From Streptomyces sp. Z26 (GTDB lineage Bacteria > Actinomycetota > Actinomycetes > Streptomycetales > Streptomycetaceae): 54,722 bases of DNA. Both the position numbers and the translations under genes were made by a program. Every line of letters begins with the position of its first letter. Positions within the stretch are counted from its first letter, which is position 1. Positions 41,434 through 49,391 of this stretch are shown here, in pieces. Location: the NCBI RefSeq assembly GCF_003665095.1, contig NZ_RCHV01000002.1:6435001-6489722 (forward strand), given 5' to 3'. The notes below the pieces were generated by a model. That model was not told where the DNA came from. It searched no databases and saw nothing but the letters and a program-made list of their open reading frames with translations.

Positions 41434-41994
41434 CCGTGCCTCTTCTCGTGGATACGTTGATGCCGTCCGCGTCGCCCGACCGGCACCACCCGGGCGCACT
41501 GGCCCGACAGCCGTCCCTTTCCGTACGGCACGTCAACCCCGCTCCTCGTCCCGCGAGAGGACGGCGCTTGGTGGTGGGCCCGAGTACATACCCGGGGACG
41601 CGTTCTGACCCTGGCTCCCGTGCTTGCTACTCGCTGGAGCGCAGGTCAGCGCCCTTGCCGGTAGCGACCATCGTTGCTGCCGGTAGCAAACATGCCAGCG
41701 CCCCCCGGCGCTCCCGGAAACCGGGAACCCAGGTACGGCACGGCCCAGAAAGCGGCGGGTAGTCGGTGCAGCACTGGATCCATGAGCCCATCATCCCTGC
41801 GGCCGGGCCAGGGCGGGGTGCGCTACCGCGCATGTTGCCGGAGCCGTTACGGGACGGCCTCGCGGGCCACCGGCGGCCTTGCCGACGGCATCTTTCGCAC
41901 CGGACGGCTCCCACGCCTCGCAGCCGTCGCGGTTGCCCGCACCGCTTGCGCTGCTGGAGGGCCAGCGCGGGCCCGGGCAGTTACGGGACAACCC
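41434..41994. other. Intergenic region at the edge of the accessory zone, with repeated operator-like sites
   Basis: No gene with a ribosome site is apparent. TGCCGGTAGC occurs at 41656-41665 and 41678-41687 (22-bp period), the second within the near-palindrome TTGCTGCCGGTAGCAA (41674-41689). A further half-site TTGCTAC lies at 41624. These sit upstream of the leftward FAD monooxygenase gene. Confidence 0.45.
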
Positions 41995-42873
41995 TTAGTT
42001 CCAGCGGTCTTCGTTGAGGAAGCGGGCGACCGCGCGCCAGGAGTTGGGGCCCATCACGCCGTCGATCGGGCCGGTGTAGCCGTAGCCGCTCGCGAGTCGC
42101 TGGAGTGCGGCGTAGGTGTTGGGGCCCGTCACGCCGTCGATCGGTCCGGTGTAGCCGTGGTGGTCACGCAGGTTGCGCTGGAGTGCGGCGTACGTGTTCG
42201 CGCCGGGGGCGCCGTCGATCGGGCCGGTGTAACCGGACTCGATCGACAGCCACTTCTGGGCCCTCTGCCAGAACACCGTGCCTGGTACGCCGTCCTGCTC
42301 CGTCGAGGTCTTCGGCAGGCCGGTGCCCCCACCGTCGCCGAGGAAGGTGAGTGGGTTGATGCGCACCCCGTTCGGGTCGATCATGTGCCAGTGCGCGTGC
42401 GGGCCGGTCGAGGACCCGGAGCCTGGTGCGCCCGGCGCGCCGCCGGAGAGGCCGACGATGCCGCCGGAGGCGATCTGGGCGCCGTTGCCGAGCACGAACT
42501 CGGACAGGTGCATGTACTGCGTGCGGTAGCCGTTGCCGTGGCTGATGGTCACGGTGTGACCGCCGGTCCCGTTGTTGGGGATGTTGGTCACCGTCCCGCC
42601 GCCTGCCGCAGGGAGCGGGGTCCCGACGGCCATGCCGTAGTCGAGGCCGCCCAGGGAGCCGCGGTCGAGGTGTTCCTGCCAGGTGCCGGTCATCGTGTAT
42701 CCGCTGAACGGGTTGTAGAAGTCGTCCTGCTGCACCGTGGTACCGGCGTGCGCCGGCGTACCGGTGGCGGCGACCAGCCCGAGGCCGATCGCGCCCGCGC
42801 CGAACGCCCCGACGGACCCGCGTATGATCGCGCGGCGGCTGGGCGTGTGGCGGGCGGGCTGATGCTCGTTCAC
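41995..42873 (-). CDS. Tat-exported M23-like protein with three peptidoglycan-binding-like repeats
   Basis: 292 residues. A Tat signal peptide (SRRAIIRGSVGAFG, cleavage after AHA at residue 43) is followed by an M23/LytM-like domain (about 70-175) with Asp78 in LDYG, His122 in YMHLS and His159-x-His161 in GPHAHWH. The first zinc histidine of HxGxD is replaced by Leu74 (LGGLD). Three repeats of YTGPIDGxxGxNTYAALQR-type (starting at 215, 241 and 266) form a cell-wall-binding end. It may bind rather than cut peptidoglycan. Isolated, between long spacers. Confidence 0.85.
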   Translation of the reverse strand: MNEHQPARHTPSRRAIIRGSVGAFGAGAIGLGLVAATGTPAHAGTTVQQDDFYNPFSGYTMTGTWQEHLDRGSLGGLDYGMAVGTPLPAAGGGTVTNIPNNGTGGHTVTISHGNGYRTQYMHLSEFVLGNGAQIASGGIVGLSGGAPGAPGSGSSTGPHAHWHMIDPNGVRINPLTFLGDGGGTGLPKTSTEQDGVPGTVFWQRAQKWLSIESGYTGPIDGAPGANTYAALQRNLRDHHGYTGPIDGVTGPNTYAALQRLASGYGYTGPIDGVMGPNSWRAVARFLNEDRWN

Positions 42874-43183
42874 GGTGACTCCTGTGGGGGAGGAGAGGTG
42901 CGCTGGGTGTCTGAACGTAAGGGATCTCGGCGGCGGTTGGTAGGGCAGCGCCGGGTGTGAAGGACGTTCGACACGGGACCGGGTTTCCCGGCGGCGGACG
43001 GAATGCCGCCCCGGGCCGCTACCGTAGGAAAGCCCTGATCGGCGTGTATTAATCCAGCCTGCAATGGATCATTCGCCGTGCTGCCGATGGGGAGCATGCC
43101 ATCCTCACCTGCTGCACCGCATAGAGTCAGATGCGCGAGTGCGGACGGGATGTGCAGCGACAAGTAGCTCACTTCCCGCATTA
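42874..43183. other. Spacer upstream of the M23-like gene
   Basis: It carries the leftward promoter region of the M23-like gene. No gene is supported here; small open frames on both strands lack ribosome sites and family likeness. Confidence 0.4.
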
Positions 43184-43245
43184 CCCAGGTGGTGTCCCGG
43201 GCGATCTTTGAGTCCGAGAAGATCGCCCGGGACACCACACCTGGG
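43184..43245. repeat. Long near-perfect inverted repeat
   Basis: CCCAGGTGGTGTCCCGGGCGATCTT and the complement of its right-hand partner match over 25-27 nt, with an uninterrupted 18-bp core (43191-43208 with 43219-43236), a 10-nt loop and a 2-nt bulge in the outer stem. It could be a terminator, a recombination site or a miniature element. There is no T tract. Confidence 0.75.
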
Positions 43246-43457
43246 ACGCGGCGGCAGCTGGAAAGGCCGTACAGGCACTCCACGGCTCCCGGCCGGACCC
43301 CGCGCGACGGACAGCAGAGTTTGCCCGCCCGGCCACCGCAGTGCTTTCGTCAGCCCGTCCTTGCGACAGCGGCCCGGCATTGGGGCGGTGGGGTCCGGTG
43401 CTGCGCCGGGGCGGAATTCTGCCTCTCGGTCTGCCCTTTTTGGGGACATGAAACGAG
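43246..43457. other. Spacer, no gene seen
   Basis: About 0.2 kb between the large inverted repeat and the terminator of the small membrane protein gene. No reading frame with a credible start or composition is visible. Confidence 0.4.
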
Positions 43458-43488
43458 GACGGTCCGCCGACTTTTTCGGCGGACCGTC
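43458..43488 (-). terminator. Rho-independent-like terminator of the DUF6131 gene
   Basis: GACGGTCCGCCGA and TCGGCGGACCGTC form a perfect 13-bp stem around a 5-nt T-rich loop, 14 nt beyond the stop of the leftward DUF6131 gene. Confidence 0.8.
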
Positions 43489-43502
43489 GCGGGAATTTGA
43501 GG

Positions 43503-43658
43503 TTAGAAGAAGTGTTTCCGTCCGCCGACGGCGCGTCCGGTTGCGCCTAGTATCCATAGGATGGCGCCCACCAGAATGAGAATTCCACCGATTGTGGTCA
43601 GTAGCCCCATGCCGACGAGCATGCCAATTATCAGTAGGATTAGTCCAAGGATTATCAC
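43503..43658 (-). CDS. DUF6131-like small membrane protein
   Basis: 51 residues, GTG start with AGAAGGAG about 8 nt upstream on the minus strand. The chain is nearly all hydrophobic: MIILGLILLIIGMLVGMG, then IGGILILVGAILWILGATG, ending in the basic tail RAVGGRKHFF. Two membrane helices and a cytoplasmic basic end fit the DUF6131 family common in Streptomyces, of unknown role. It is an independent transcription unit with its own terminator. Confidence 0.82.
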   Translation of the reverse strand: MIILGLILLIIGMLVGMGLLTTIGGILILVGAILWILGATGRAVGGRKHFF

Positions 43659-44041
43659 TGTGGCTCCTTCTGTTAAGCCTGGACCATGCGTATGCGCGCA
43701 TGGGGTATGTCGAATGTTCTGGTGTCTTTAAGTGCCTGTGGTTGGCTCCGGACCGTACGGAGACCCTTCGTCCTGGACTCCGTGTGCCCCACGGCGCCGT
43801 GTTCATGCATCTCGAACTTCATAGATGAATCCCGCAGGTGACGAACGTGTGGGGGAGGCAAGCGGAGCGGCGGGCTGAGCTCGCCCCGCGTGGTTCTGTG
43901 GCTGTGTGTGGTTTGGAGTTGATGACGGCGTTGCGTCCGCCGACGAGGCCTGTGCGTGATGAGGTGACTGGTAATTGGGTGTGAGGTTCGGTCGTGATGT
44001 CACTGGGATGTTCGGCTGTGCGTGTCACCGACGTGTAGACA
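43659..44041. other. Spacer, no gene seen
   Basis: A less GC-rich 0.38-kb stretch between the DUF6131 start and the transposon-end-like repeat. It should contain the leftward DUF6131 promoter. Small frames here show no ribosome site or recognisable family. Confidence 0.4.
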
Positions 44042-44142
44042 TATCAGTGCTGTTCAGGGCCGATTGACCATGTCGATCATGGTGACAGTTTTCCGAATAT
44101 TGCAGTGGCATGAACCCGCACTGCTCGGTGTCGTGTTTCCCG
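44042..44142 (+). repeat. Transposon-end-like sequence, copy A (decayed end)
   Basis: TATCAGTGCTGTTC (44042-44055) differs by one base from TGTCAGTGCTGTTC at 49311. After exactly 19 nt both copies resume with GATCAnnGTG, then GTT and TCCG. A second GTGTCGTGTTTCCCG-like block lies at 44128-44142. The layout of short repeated boxes suits TnsB/MuA-type binding sites at an element end. TAT in place of TGT would weaken or inactivate it. Confidence 0.5.
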
Positions 44143-44200
44143 TGTCTCCTTTGCGTCGCTGATCATGTTGCTGGGAGGCAGCGGGCGGAGGGGGACGGGG

Positions 44201-46270
44201 TCAGCGTGAGTAGACGGAGGGGGTGACGCGGTTGCCGGTGACGATGCCTGCGACGACCGCGCGGTCGATTGTCGCGCCGTCGGGGCGGTGGGAGGTGACC
44301 CATGTCAATTCGTCGATGCGCTGGGTGCCGGTGGCTTTGTTGGTCAGGTCGAGGACAAGGAGCTGACCGAAGGGGGCGTTGGTGTTGCTGTATTCGGATG
44401 CCTGGGTGAGGTACTTGCGTTCGAGATGGTCACGGGTGTTGTCCGTGGAGTCCATCTTGATCTCGGTGAGGTAGCGCAGGGCGCCGAAGTGCACCAGGAC
44501 ATCGGCACGCCCCAGAGCGGCGTCGATGGGCTCGATACTGACGATGTTGTGCAAGGGGCCGGCTTGGAGCCAGCCGTGGAAGTCTCGCTGCAGGTCGTCC
44601 TCCAGCGGGGCTCGTTGTCCTTGCTCGGGCTGACGGCGGTAGTCGTAGGGCTTCTCGCCTTTCCTTCCTGGGCCGAGCAGGCTCTTGCTGGTCAGATCGG
44701 AGCGGCTCTTGAGGAAGAGCAGTGTCTGTTCGACGAGGGCTTCGAAGGTATGCCTGACCTCGCCTGTGAAGTCGGGGAATGCTGAGAGTTCGGCGATGAG
44801 ACGGTCGAGTTGAGGGATGATCAGCGGGTCGGATGCCTTGAGGCGAGCGACGTCGCCGTTGTAGGCGATGCCTTCGATGGTGAGCAGTGCGCTGTCGTCC
44901 AGGCCCTGGGCGATCCGCAGGGCGTCGTCGAGGCCGAGATTGAGGACGAGGGTGGGAGCAAGGCGGTGCAGCCGGGGGGCGGTTCGTCCGCTCTGATCAT
45001 CTTCGTCCAAGTCGCTTGACCGCTGCGGGGTCGTGTTCTGCTGCCGGTCCTGCATCCGCTTGCTGAGGTTGGAGGCCAACTGGGCGGCCGTTGTGGCGTC
45101 GAAGACGGCGTCAGGGTGCTCGTGTGGTTGCTGTGCGGCGTGTTGCAGGGCGGCGAGGAAGGACTGCTGTTTTAAGAAGCCTTCTTCGATGGCGGGTTCC
45201 ACCAGCGTTGCTAGGCCGGTGAGTTCGGCGGCGTTGCCGACGGGCTGGACCGTGCGGGCTGAGCGGTAGGCGGCGAGTACCGCGTCCAGCGCACGCCACG
45301 GGTCCATCCACACCGGCTGGTGGAGCAGATCGCTCGCCGCGCGAAGTTGGAGGAGCAGACGGCTCCAGGCGATCTCGGCCGACACCCGGGGCTGCAGCCA
45401 AGCGGGTTGGTGTGTGCCCAGAAGCCAGGCTGCCCGTCGGTGCATGGCGTTCTCGATCGCGTCCGCGGCGGCGGAGACTTTGTCGGCGTCGTGGGAGGTG
45501 AAGCCGAGGAGGGCGTCACAGACCGCGGCGTAGACGCTGGCGTCGTCGCGTGCTTCCTCGGCGGCGCCAGCGGCGGCGAAGTACCTGCGGGCCTCGGCGG
45601 TCTGGCGGGTGACATCGGTGAGGGAAGAAGAGCCCAGGGCCTGGCGCAGCCGGTCGCAGCCAAGTTCGAACATCGCGCCGGCGTCTGCGGCTTCGTCCAC
45701 CGACAACTGCTCCAGCAGGCCGCGCACCGTCGAGGTGACGGCTTCCTCTTGGGCCCAGCAGTCCAGGGCAACCCCGAGGATGCGGGGAACACATTCGAGG
45801 AAGTCCTCGGGCCCGTTGGTGGGCAGTTCGTCCAGTGTGCCCCAGACTTTGTAGGGGCTGACGGCCTTGGAGGTCGCCAGCCGTACCGCGCCTTCGAGGC
45901 GCGCCGCCGCCAGAAGGGGTGTTTGCCGGAGCGTGTCGGCGAAGCCGTTCAGGAGCGCGTTGTTGAGGGATTTGGCCAGGGCCTGGGTGGTCTGTGGGCT
46001 GCGCAGCAGCGCCTCGAGCGTGCTCGTCAGGTGGAGGAAGCTGTGCTGGCCGGCCAGACCTGCGGCGAACGAGGCTGCGGTGTTCGTCCACTGCGCCTCG
46101 CCGTGGTCGTAGGCGTGTGCGATGGCCTCGGCGAGCAAGGCGGAGAACGGCCCCGCCGCGACCGTGGCGGCTTCGCTTTCGACGACGTCGTTCGGCAGTG
46201 CGATGGTCGTGAAGTTGATCGCCTCGCTGTCGGCTGCCAGGGCGCACAGGCGGTCGGCGAGCCGGGTCAC
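44201..46270 (-). CDS. Large protein with C-terminal PD-(D/E)xK nuclease-like domain (putative effector)
   Basis: 689 residues from the GTG at 46270, 37 nt after the ATPase gene. The first 500 or so residues are mostly alpha-helical and unassigned. The last 140 show a restriction-enzyme core: LEDDLQRDFHGWLQ (acidic helix), RADVLVHFG with Asp590, LTEIKMD with Glu603 and Lys605, then a LLVLDLT strand. This is the D-x(n)-E-x-K pattern of metal-dependent DNA-cutting enzymes. It is last in a three-gene operon behind an SMC-like ATPase, the usual place of a toxic or DNA-degrading effector in ABC-3C and Lamassu-type defence. Family membership is inferred. Confidence 0.72.
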   Translation of the reverse strand: MTRLADRLCALAADSEAINFTTIALPNDVVESEAATVAAGPFSALLAEAIAHAYDHGEAQWTNTAASFAAGLAGQHSFLHLTSTLEALLRSPQTTQALAKSLNNALLNGFADTLRQTPLLAAARLEGAVRLATSKAVSPYKVWGTLDELPTNGPEDFLECVPRILGVALDCWAQEEAVTSTVRGLLEQLSVDEAADAGAMFELGCDRLRQALGSSSLTDVTRQTAEARRYFAAAGAAEEARDDASVYAAVCDALLGFTSHDADKVSAAADAIENAMHRRAAWLLGTHQPAWLQPRVSAEIAWSRLLLQLRAASDLLHQPVWMDPWRALDAVLAAYRSARTVQPVGNAAELTGLATLVEPAIEEGFLKQQSFLAALQHAAQQPHEHPDAVFDATTAAQLASNLSKRMQDRQQNTTPQRSSDLDEDDQSGRTAPRLHRLAPTLVLNLGLDDALRIAQGLDDSALLTIEGIAYNGDVARLKASDPLIIPQLDRLIAELSAFPDFTGEVRHTFEALVEQTLLFLKSRSDLTSKSLLGPGRKGEKPYDYRRQPEQGQRAPLEDDLQRDFHGWLQAGPLHNIVSIEPIDAALGRADVLVHFGALRYLTEIKMDSTDNTRDHLERKYLTQASEYSNTNAPFGQLLVLDLTNKATGTQRIDELTWVTSHRPDGATIDRAVVAGIVTGNRVTPSVYSR

Positions 46271-46307
46271 GGCCGCCGCTCCGCCCCGAGCGCGCGGTGC
46301 ACGGTGC

Positions 46308-48281
46308 TCACCACAGTGGCGCGCCGTCGGCGGCCTCGATGACGCTGTCCGGGGGCAGGACATCATGGGCGAGTACGGGGTCCGCGGTGGTGATCACGGC
46401 CTGGAGCTTATTGTCGGCCGCGAGCTGCGACAGTTCCTTCAGAAGGGTGTGTGCGTCCAGGTCTTGGACCTCCTCGGCCTTGGGGCTGTCGATTAGGAGG
46501 AGGCCGGGGTGTGTGGACACGCCGTGCGCCGCGCCTACGCGCAGGAGCGCGATGACCACCGCGATGCGAAGACGCAGGCGCTCTCCCGCGCTCTGTTTCC
46601 CGAAGCGGTCCTCGATGCCGCCGTCCTTGGTGACCTTCAGCCGTGCGGAGCGGTCGATCTCCACGGACTCCAGCGACACGATGCCGAAGCGACGGCCGAG
46701 CTCGGCGATCTCCGCGTTGAGTGCGCCGAAGAGGGCGGCCGCTGCGTCCTTGCTGTCGTCCTCCAGGATCTTGGCGCCTGCGGCCAGGATGTCCACCGCC
46801 GCCGTTTCGGCAGGGGCAGCGGCGGTCGGCCGGGGTTTCGGAAGGAAGTCGAGCGCCCCTTCGAGCCGCAGCACTGCTTCCTGGGCTGCCAGCCTCGCCG
46901 GTAGCTGCGACGCGGTCTGGGCACGCCGCAGGCGCTCTTGCACCGCGGCGAGTTCTTCGGTGACCCGTGCCAGGTCTTCCTCGGCCGGGCCCAGTGTGTC
47001 CCATGCGGCTTGCTCTGCCGCCTCGCTCGCACTCAGCCGTGTCTTGGCCTCGGTGATGACGTCCTCGGGGGTCTCGTCATCGCCCTCGACCGGTCGGGCG
47101 CACACGGCGCACGCATGGGTGGCACTCTCCCGCAGTCTGCGCTCTTCCTCGATCGCCTGATCGCATCGCGGACAGGCGCGTGGATCCAGTCCGTGGAACA
47201 ACCGGCGCGCGGTGGCGCTCTCGGTGACGTCGTTGAGCATCTTGGTGTCCTGCTGACGCTGGGACCGTGCCAGGCGGTGCGCCTGCACCAGCTCGTTCCG
47301 CGTCTCCTGCGCGTCTACCACCCGGCCGGCGAGTGCGACGGCCCGTTCGGCGAGACCGGAGAGCGACTCCTCCATGGCCGACTCTTTGTCGAGAGCCTCC
47401 AGGCGGGCGCGGGCTTGCGTCAAATCGCTTTGTAGTTTTACGCGTTGGGAATCGAGTTCGCCGGCGATGGCTGCGGCGGTTGCCGCACGGGCCTTGTTCT
47501 CGTTGACCCGCACATCCAGGGCGGTTTTCACGCGGGTGAGGGCGGCCGTCGCCGGCAGGTCCAGGAAAACCTGCAGCAGTCGGCCCGGTAGCCCCGCCAT
47601 GGTGAGGTCGCCCAGCAGAGCCTTGTCGCCTCCGGCGGGCAGGTAGATGGCGCCGTAGTAGGCGGGCCAGCCGTGGGTCTGGGTGGCGGTGCCCTTGTAG
47701 CTGTTGACCAGCGGCTGCAGATCGAGTCTGCCGAGCATCAGCGCCTGGACCTGTTCGGCGTAGCTGGCGGAACTGGCGGCCCGGATCAGCGGTGAGACGT
47801 CTCGTGCCGGGTCGGCCTCGCGCAGCGACTGCAGTTGCGTGACGTCCATGGCGGTGAGCACGACTGCCGAGACGATCTCACCTTCAGCGATGTCGAGTCG
47901 AAAGCCCATCGCCTGTCCGGCTACTACGACATCGAGGTCCAGGGTGCTCAGCCAGTTCCGCACCCCGCTTTGCAGTTCACGGGGAGTTCCGCGTAGACAC
48001 CACGTCACCAGTTCCAGGACGCTCGTCTTGCCGCGGAAGTTGGACGCCACCAGGGCGGTCATCCCGTCGGAGAAGCGCATGGTCGAGTCGAACGGCCCCG
48101 GAGCGACGGACCCCGTGCGTACTCCGCTGACCCGCAGCCGGTGCAGGCGAAGCGACCGCGGCCGGGACGGCGTCGCGACCAACGGCAGACCGTAGGTGGC
48201 GAACACGTCCCGCACGCCCTCCTCCGGCACACCAGCGCGTTCCGCGATCCGCGACTCCAACAACCGTTCGATCTCGCTCAC
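46308..48281 (-). CDS. SMC/Rad50-like ABC ATPase with zinc knuckle
   Basis: 657 residues, GTG start overlapping the upstream stop by 4 nt (GTGA). A degenerate P-loop (ASNFRGKTS, residues 79-87) is near the N-terminus. Two coiled-coil arms (about 255-350 and 400-470) flank four cysteines C370, C373, C391, C394, a zinc knuckle where Rad50 has its hook. The ABC signature is KQSAGERLRLRIA (562-574) and Walker B is LLLIDSP (594-600), with Ser in place of the usual glutamate. Such split ABC ATPases sense DNA or phage cues and license a partner. It lies between a small wHTH-like gene and the nuclease gene. Confidence 0.85.
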   Translation of the reverse strand: MSEIERLLESRIAERAGVPEEGVRDVFATYGLPLVATPSRPRSLRLHRLRVSGVRTGSVAPGPFDSTMRFSDGMTALVASNFRGKTSVLELVTWCLRGTPRELQSGVRNWLSTLDLDVVVAGQAMGFRLDIAEGEIVSAVVLTAMDVTQLQSLREADPARDVSPLIRAASSASYAEQVQALMLGRLDLQPLVNSYKGTATQTHGWPAYYGAIYLPAGGDKALLGDLTMAGLPGRLLQVFLDLPATAALTRVKTALDVRVNENKARAATAAAIAGELDSQRVKLQSDLTQARARLEALDKESAMEESLSGLAERAVALAGRVVDAQETRNELVQAHRLARSQRQQDTKMLNDVTESATARRLFHGLDPRACPRCDQAIEEERRLRESATHACAVCARPVEGDDETPEDVITEAKTRLSASEAAEQAAWDTLGPAEEDLARVTEELAAVQERLRRAQTASQLPARLAAQEAVLRLEGALDFLPKPRPTAAAPAETAAVDILAAGAKILEDDSKDAAAALFGALNAEIAELGRRFGIVSLESVEIDRSARLKVTKDGGIEDRFGKQSAGERLRLRIAVVIALLRVGAAHGVSTHPGLLLIDSPKAEEVQDLDAHTLLKELSQLAADNKLQAVITTADPVLAHDVLPPDSVIEAADGAPLW

Positions 48282-48949
48282 TTGACCTCCGCTTCGCGCT
48301 GCGGCGCAGCAGCCTGCGCGCGGAACTGCTCCAGTCGCGTTCGGGCCTGCGCGCTGACCGACCCGATTCGCGTGCCCCGATCGGTCTGCGCGTACTCCCG
48401 CTGCAAGTACTGTCGTGCCTTCAACTCGGTGCCACCCAGCCCGTCGGCCAGCGCCACCACCAGCGCGACACGCTCCACGTAGTACTGGAACACGGGCTCC
48501 TGGGAGACGATCTCATTCGCCACCCGGCGCCCGTCGCCGAGCAGGAAGTAGTCATGTTGGCGGACACGGCTGACGGTGCCTCGACGCCGGACGGCGATTA
48601 GACCGGCACTGCGCAAGACGGCCAGCGCGTCGTCCAGCGGCTCGTACGCGCCGAAGTGGTGCCGCAGCATCGGGTAGCGCCGCACCTCGGGTTCTTCGGA
48701 ATCCAGGATCTCCCCTGCCAGGTGCAGCAGAGGCGCCTCACGACTGCTCTCGTAGTCGGTGAGCAACTCATCCGCGAGGTAGTCGGGATTGCGAAGCCAG
48801 AAGTCCAGCTTCTGCAGCCGCACCTGGGTACGTACGACGCCGACGGCGGAGGCGAGTGCCGGATCAGCCAACTCCGGCTGGATCGGACTCTCGCCGGCAC
48901 TGTCGATGAGCAGCAGGACGCGCACCGCGTCCTGCTCCCGACTTGTCAC
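48278..48949 (-). CDS. Small first protein of the ATPase-nuclease operon (putative ABC-3C middle-component-like)
   Basis: 223 residues from the GTG at 48949, with AGGAAG upstream; GTG 48988 is a longer option. No family is certain. The order of elements is VRVLLLIDSAG, LQKLDFWLRNPDYLADELL, then MLRHHFGAYEPLDDALAVLRSAGLIAVRR (winged-helix-like), DYFLLGDGRRVANEI, and a helical end KARQYLQREY. This mix of wHTH and helices resembles the middle components of ABC three-component systems. It overlaps the ATPase gene by 4 nt, so the two are translationally coupled. Confidence 0.6.
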   Translation of the reverse strand: MTSREQDAVRVLLLIDSAGESPIQPELADPALASAVGVVRTQVRLQKLDFWLRNPDYLADELLTDYESSREAPLLHLAGEILDSEEPEVRRYPMLRHHFGAYEPLDDALAVLRSAGLIAVRRRGTVSRVRQHDYFLLGDGRRVANEIVSQEPVFQYYVERVALVVALADGLGGTELKARQYLQREYAQTDRGTRIGSVSAQARTRLEQFRAQAAAPQREAEVK

Positions 48950-49310
48950 CGGCGCTTCCTGCGCTCCTCCGTGCGGTTCGTGATCCACCGCGCCAGCGTA
49001 GCGCCGGGTGAACATCACCGGACAAGCTGTGACAGGTCTTCTTGGGGCGCGGGTAATAGCTCGGCGGCACTCGGACTGCGAGTCGGCCTTGCCCCGGGGC
49101 GGCCGCTGCCGGGGCGAGGCCGATGCCAGGAACTGGCCAAGACGGAAGGCACTGCAGAGCCAGCTAGCATGCGCGTGTGCGCGGTCTGGTGGGAATGTCG
49201 AGGCACCATTCGTCCGAGTGAACAGCTGGGTTGGAGGTTCACTCCCGGCTCGTAGTCTCGCGTCGGGTTCGTCCGTCACAGAGGACGGTCCCTGGCTGAA
49301 CTGTCTTGCG
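48950..49310. other. Divergent spacer between the defence-like and transposition operons
   Basis: It should contain the promoter of the leftward three-gene operon. No gene is supported. The right part leads into the transposon-end-like sequence at 49311. Confidence 0.45.
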
Positions 49311-49363
49311 TGTCAGTGCTGTTCGACGTTGGAGACTGTGGTTGATCACCGTGTCGTTATCCG
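49311..49363 (+). repeat. Transposon-end-like sequence, copy B, 80 bp before the transposase gene
   Basis: It begins TGTCAGTGCTGTTC (49311-49324), and after 19 nt continues GATCACCGTGTCGTTATCCG. The TGTCA start is typical of Tn402/Tn5053, CAST and related elements that use a TnsB/TniA transposase. The same two blocks at the same spacing occur at 44042. The position right before the transposase start fits an element end or a TnsB autoregulatory site. Confidence 0.55.
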
Positions 49364-49391
49364 CACGCCCGCCTCACAGTAGTCGCCACCA

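Noticed and set aside
43184..43245. Reading the large inverted repeat as part of a CRISPR array
   Set aside because: There is a single hairpin, not a series of equal repeats and spacers, and no cas genes are nearby.
43105..43806. 233-codon minus-strand frame spanning the DUF6131 gene and inverted repeat
   Set aside because: It covers, out of frame, a well-supported 51-codon gene and a terminator; its Arg/His-rich composition is not convincing.
48950..49310. Extended N-terminus for the 223-residue operon protein back to 49279
   Set aside because: The extra 110 codons are Arg/Ser/Pro-rich and lack a ribosome site, whereas GTG 48949 has AGGAAG at good spacing.
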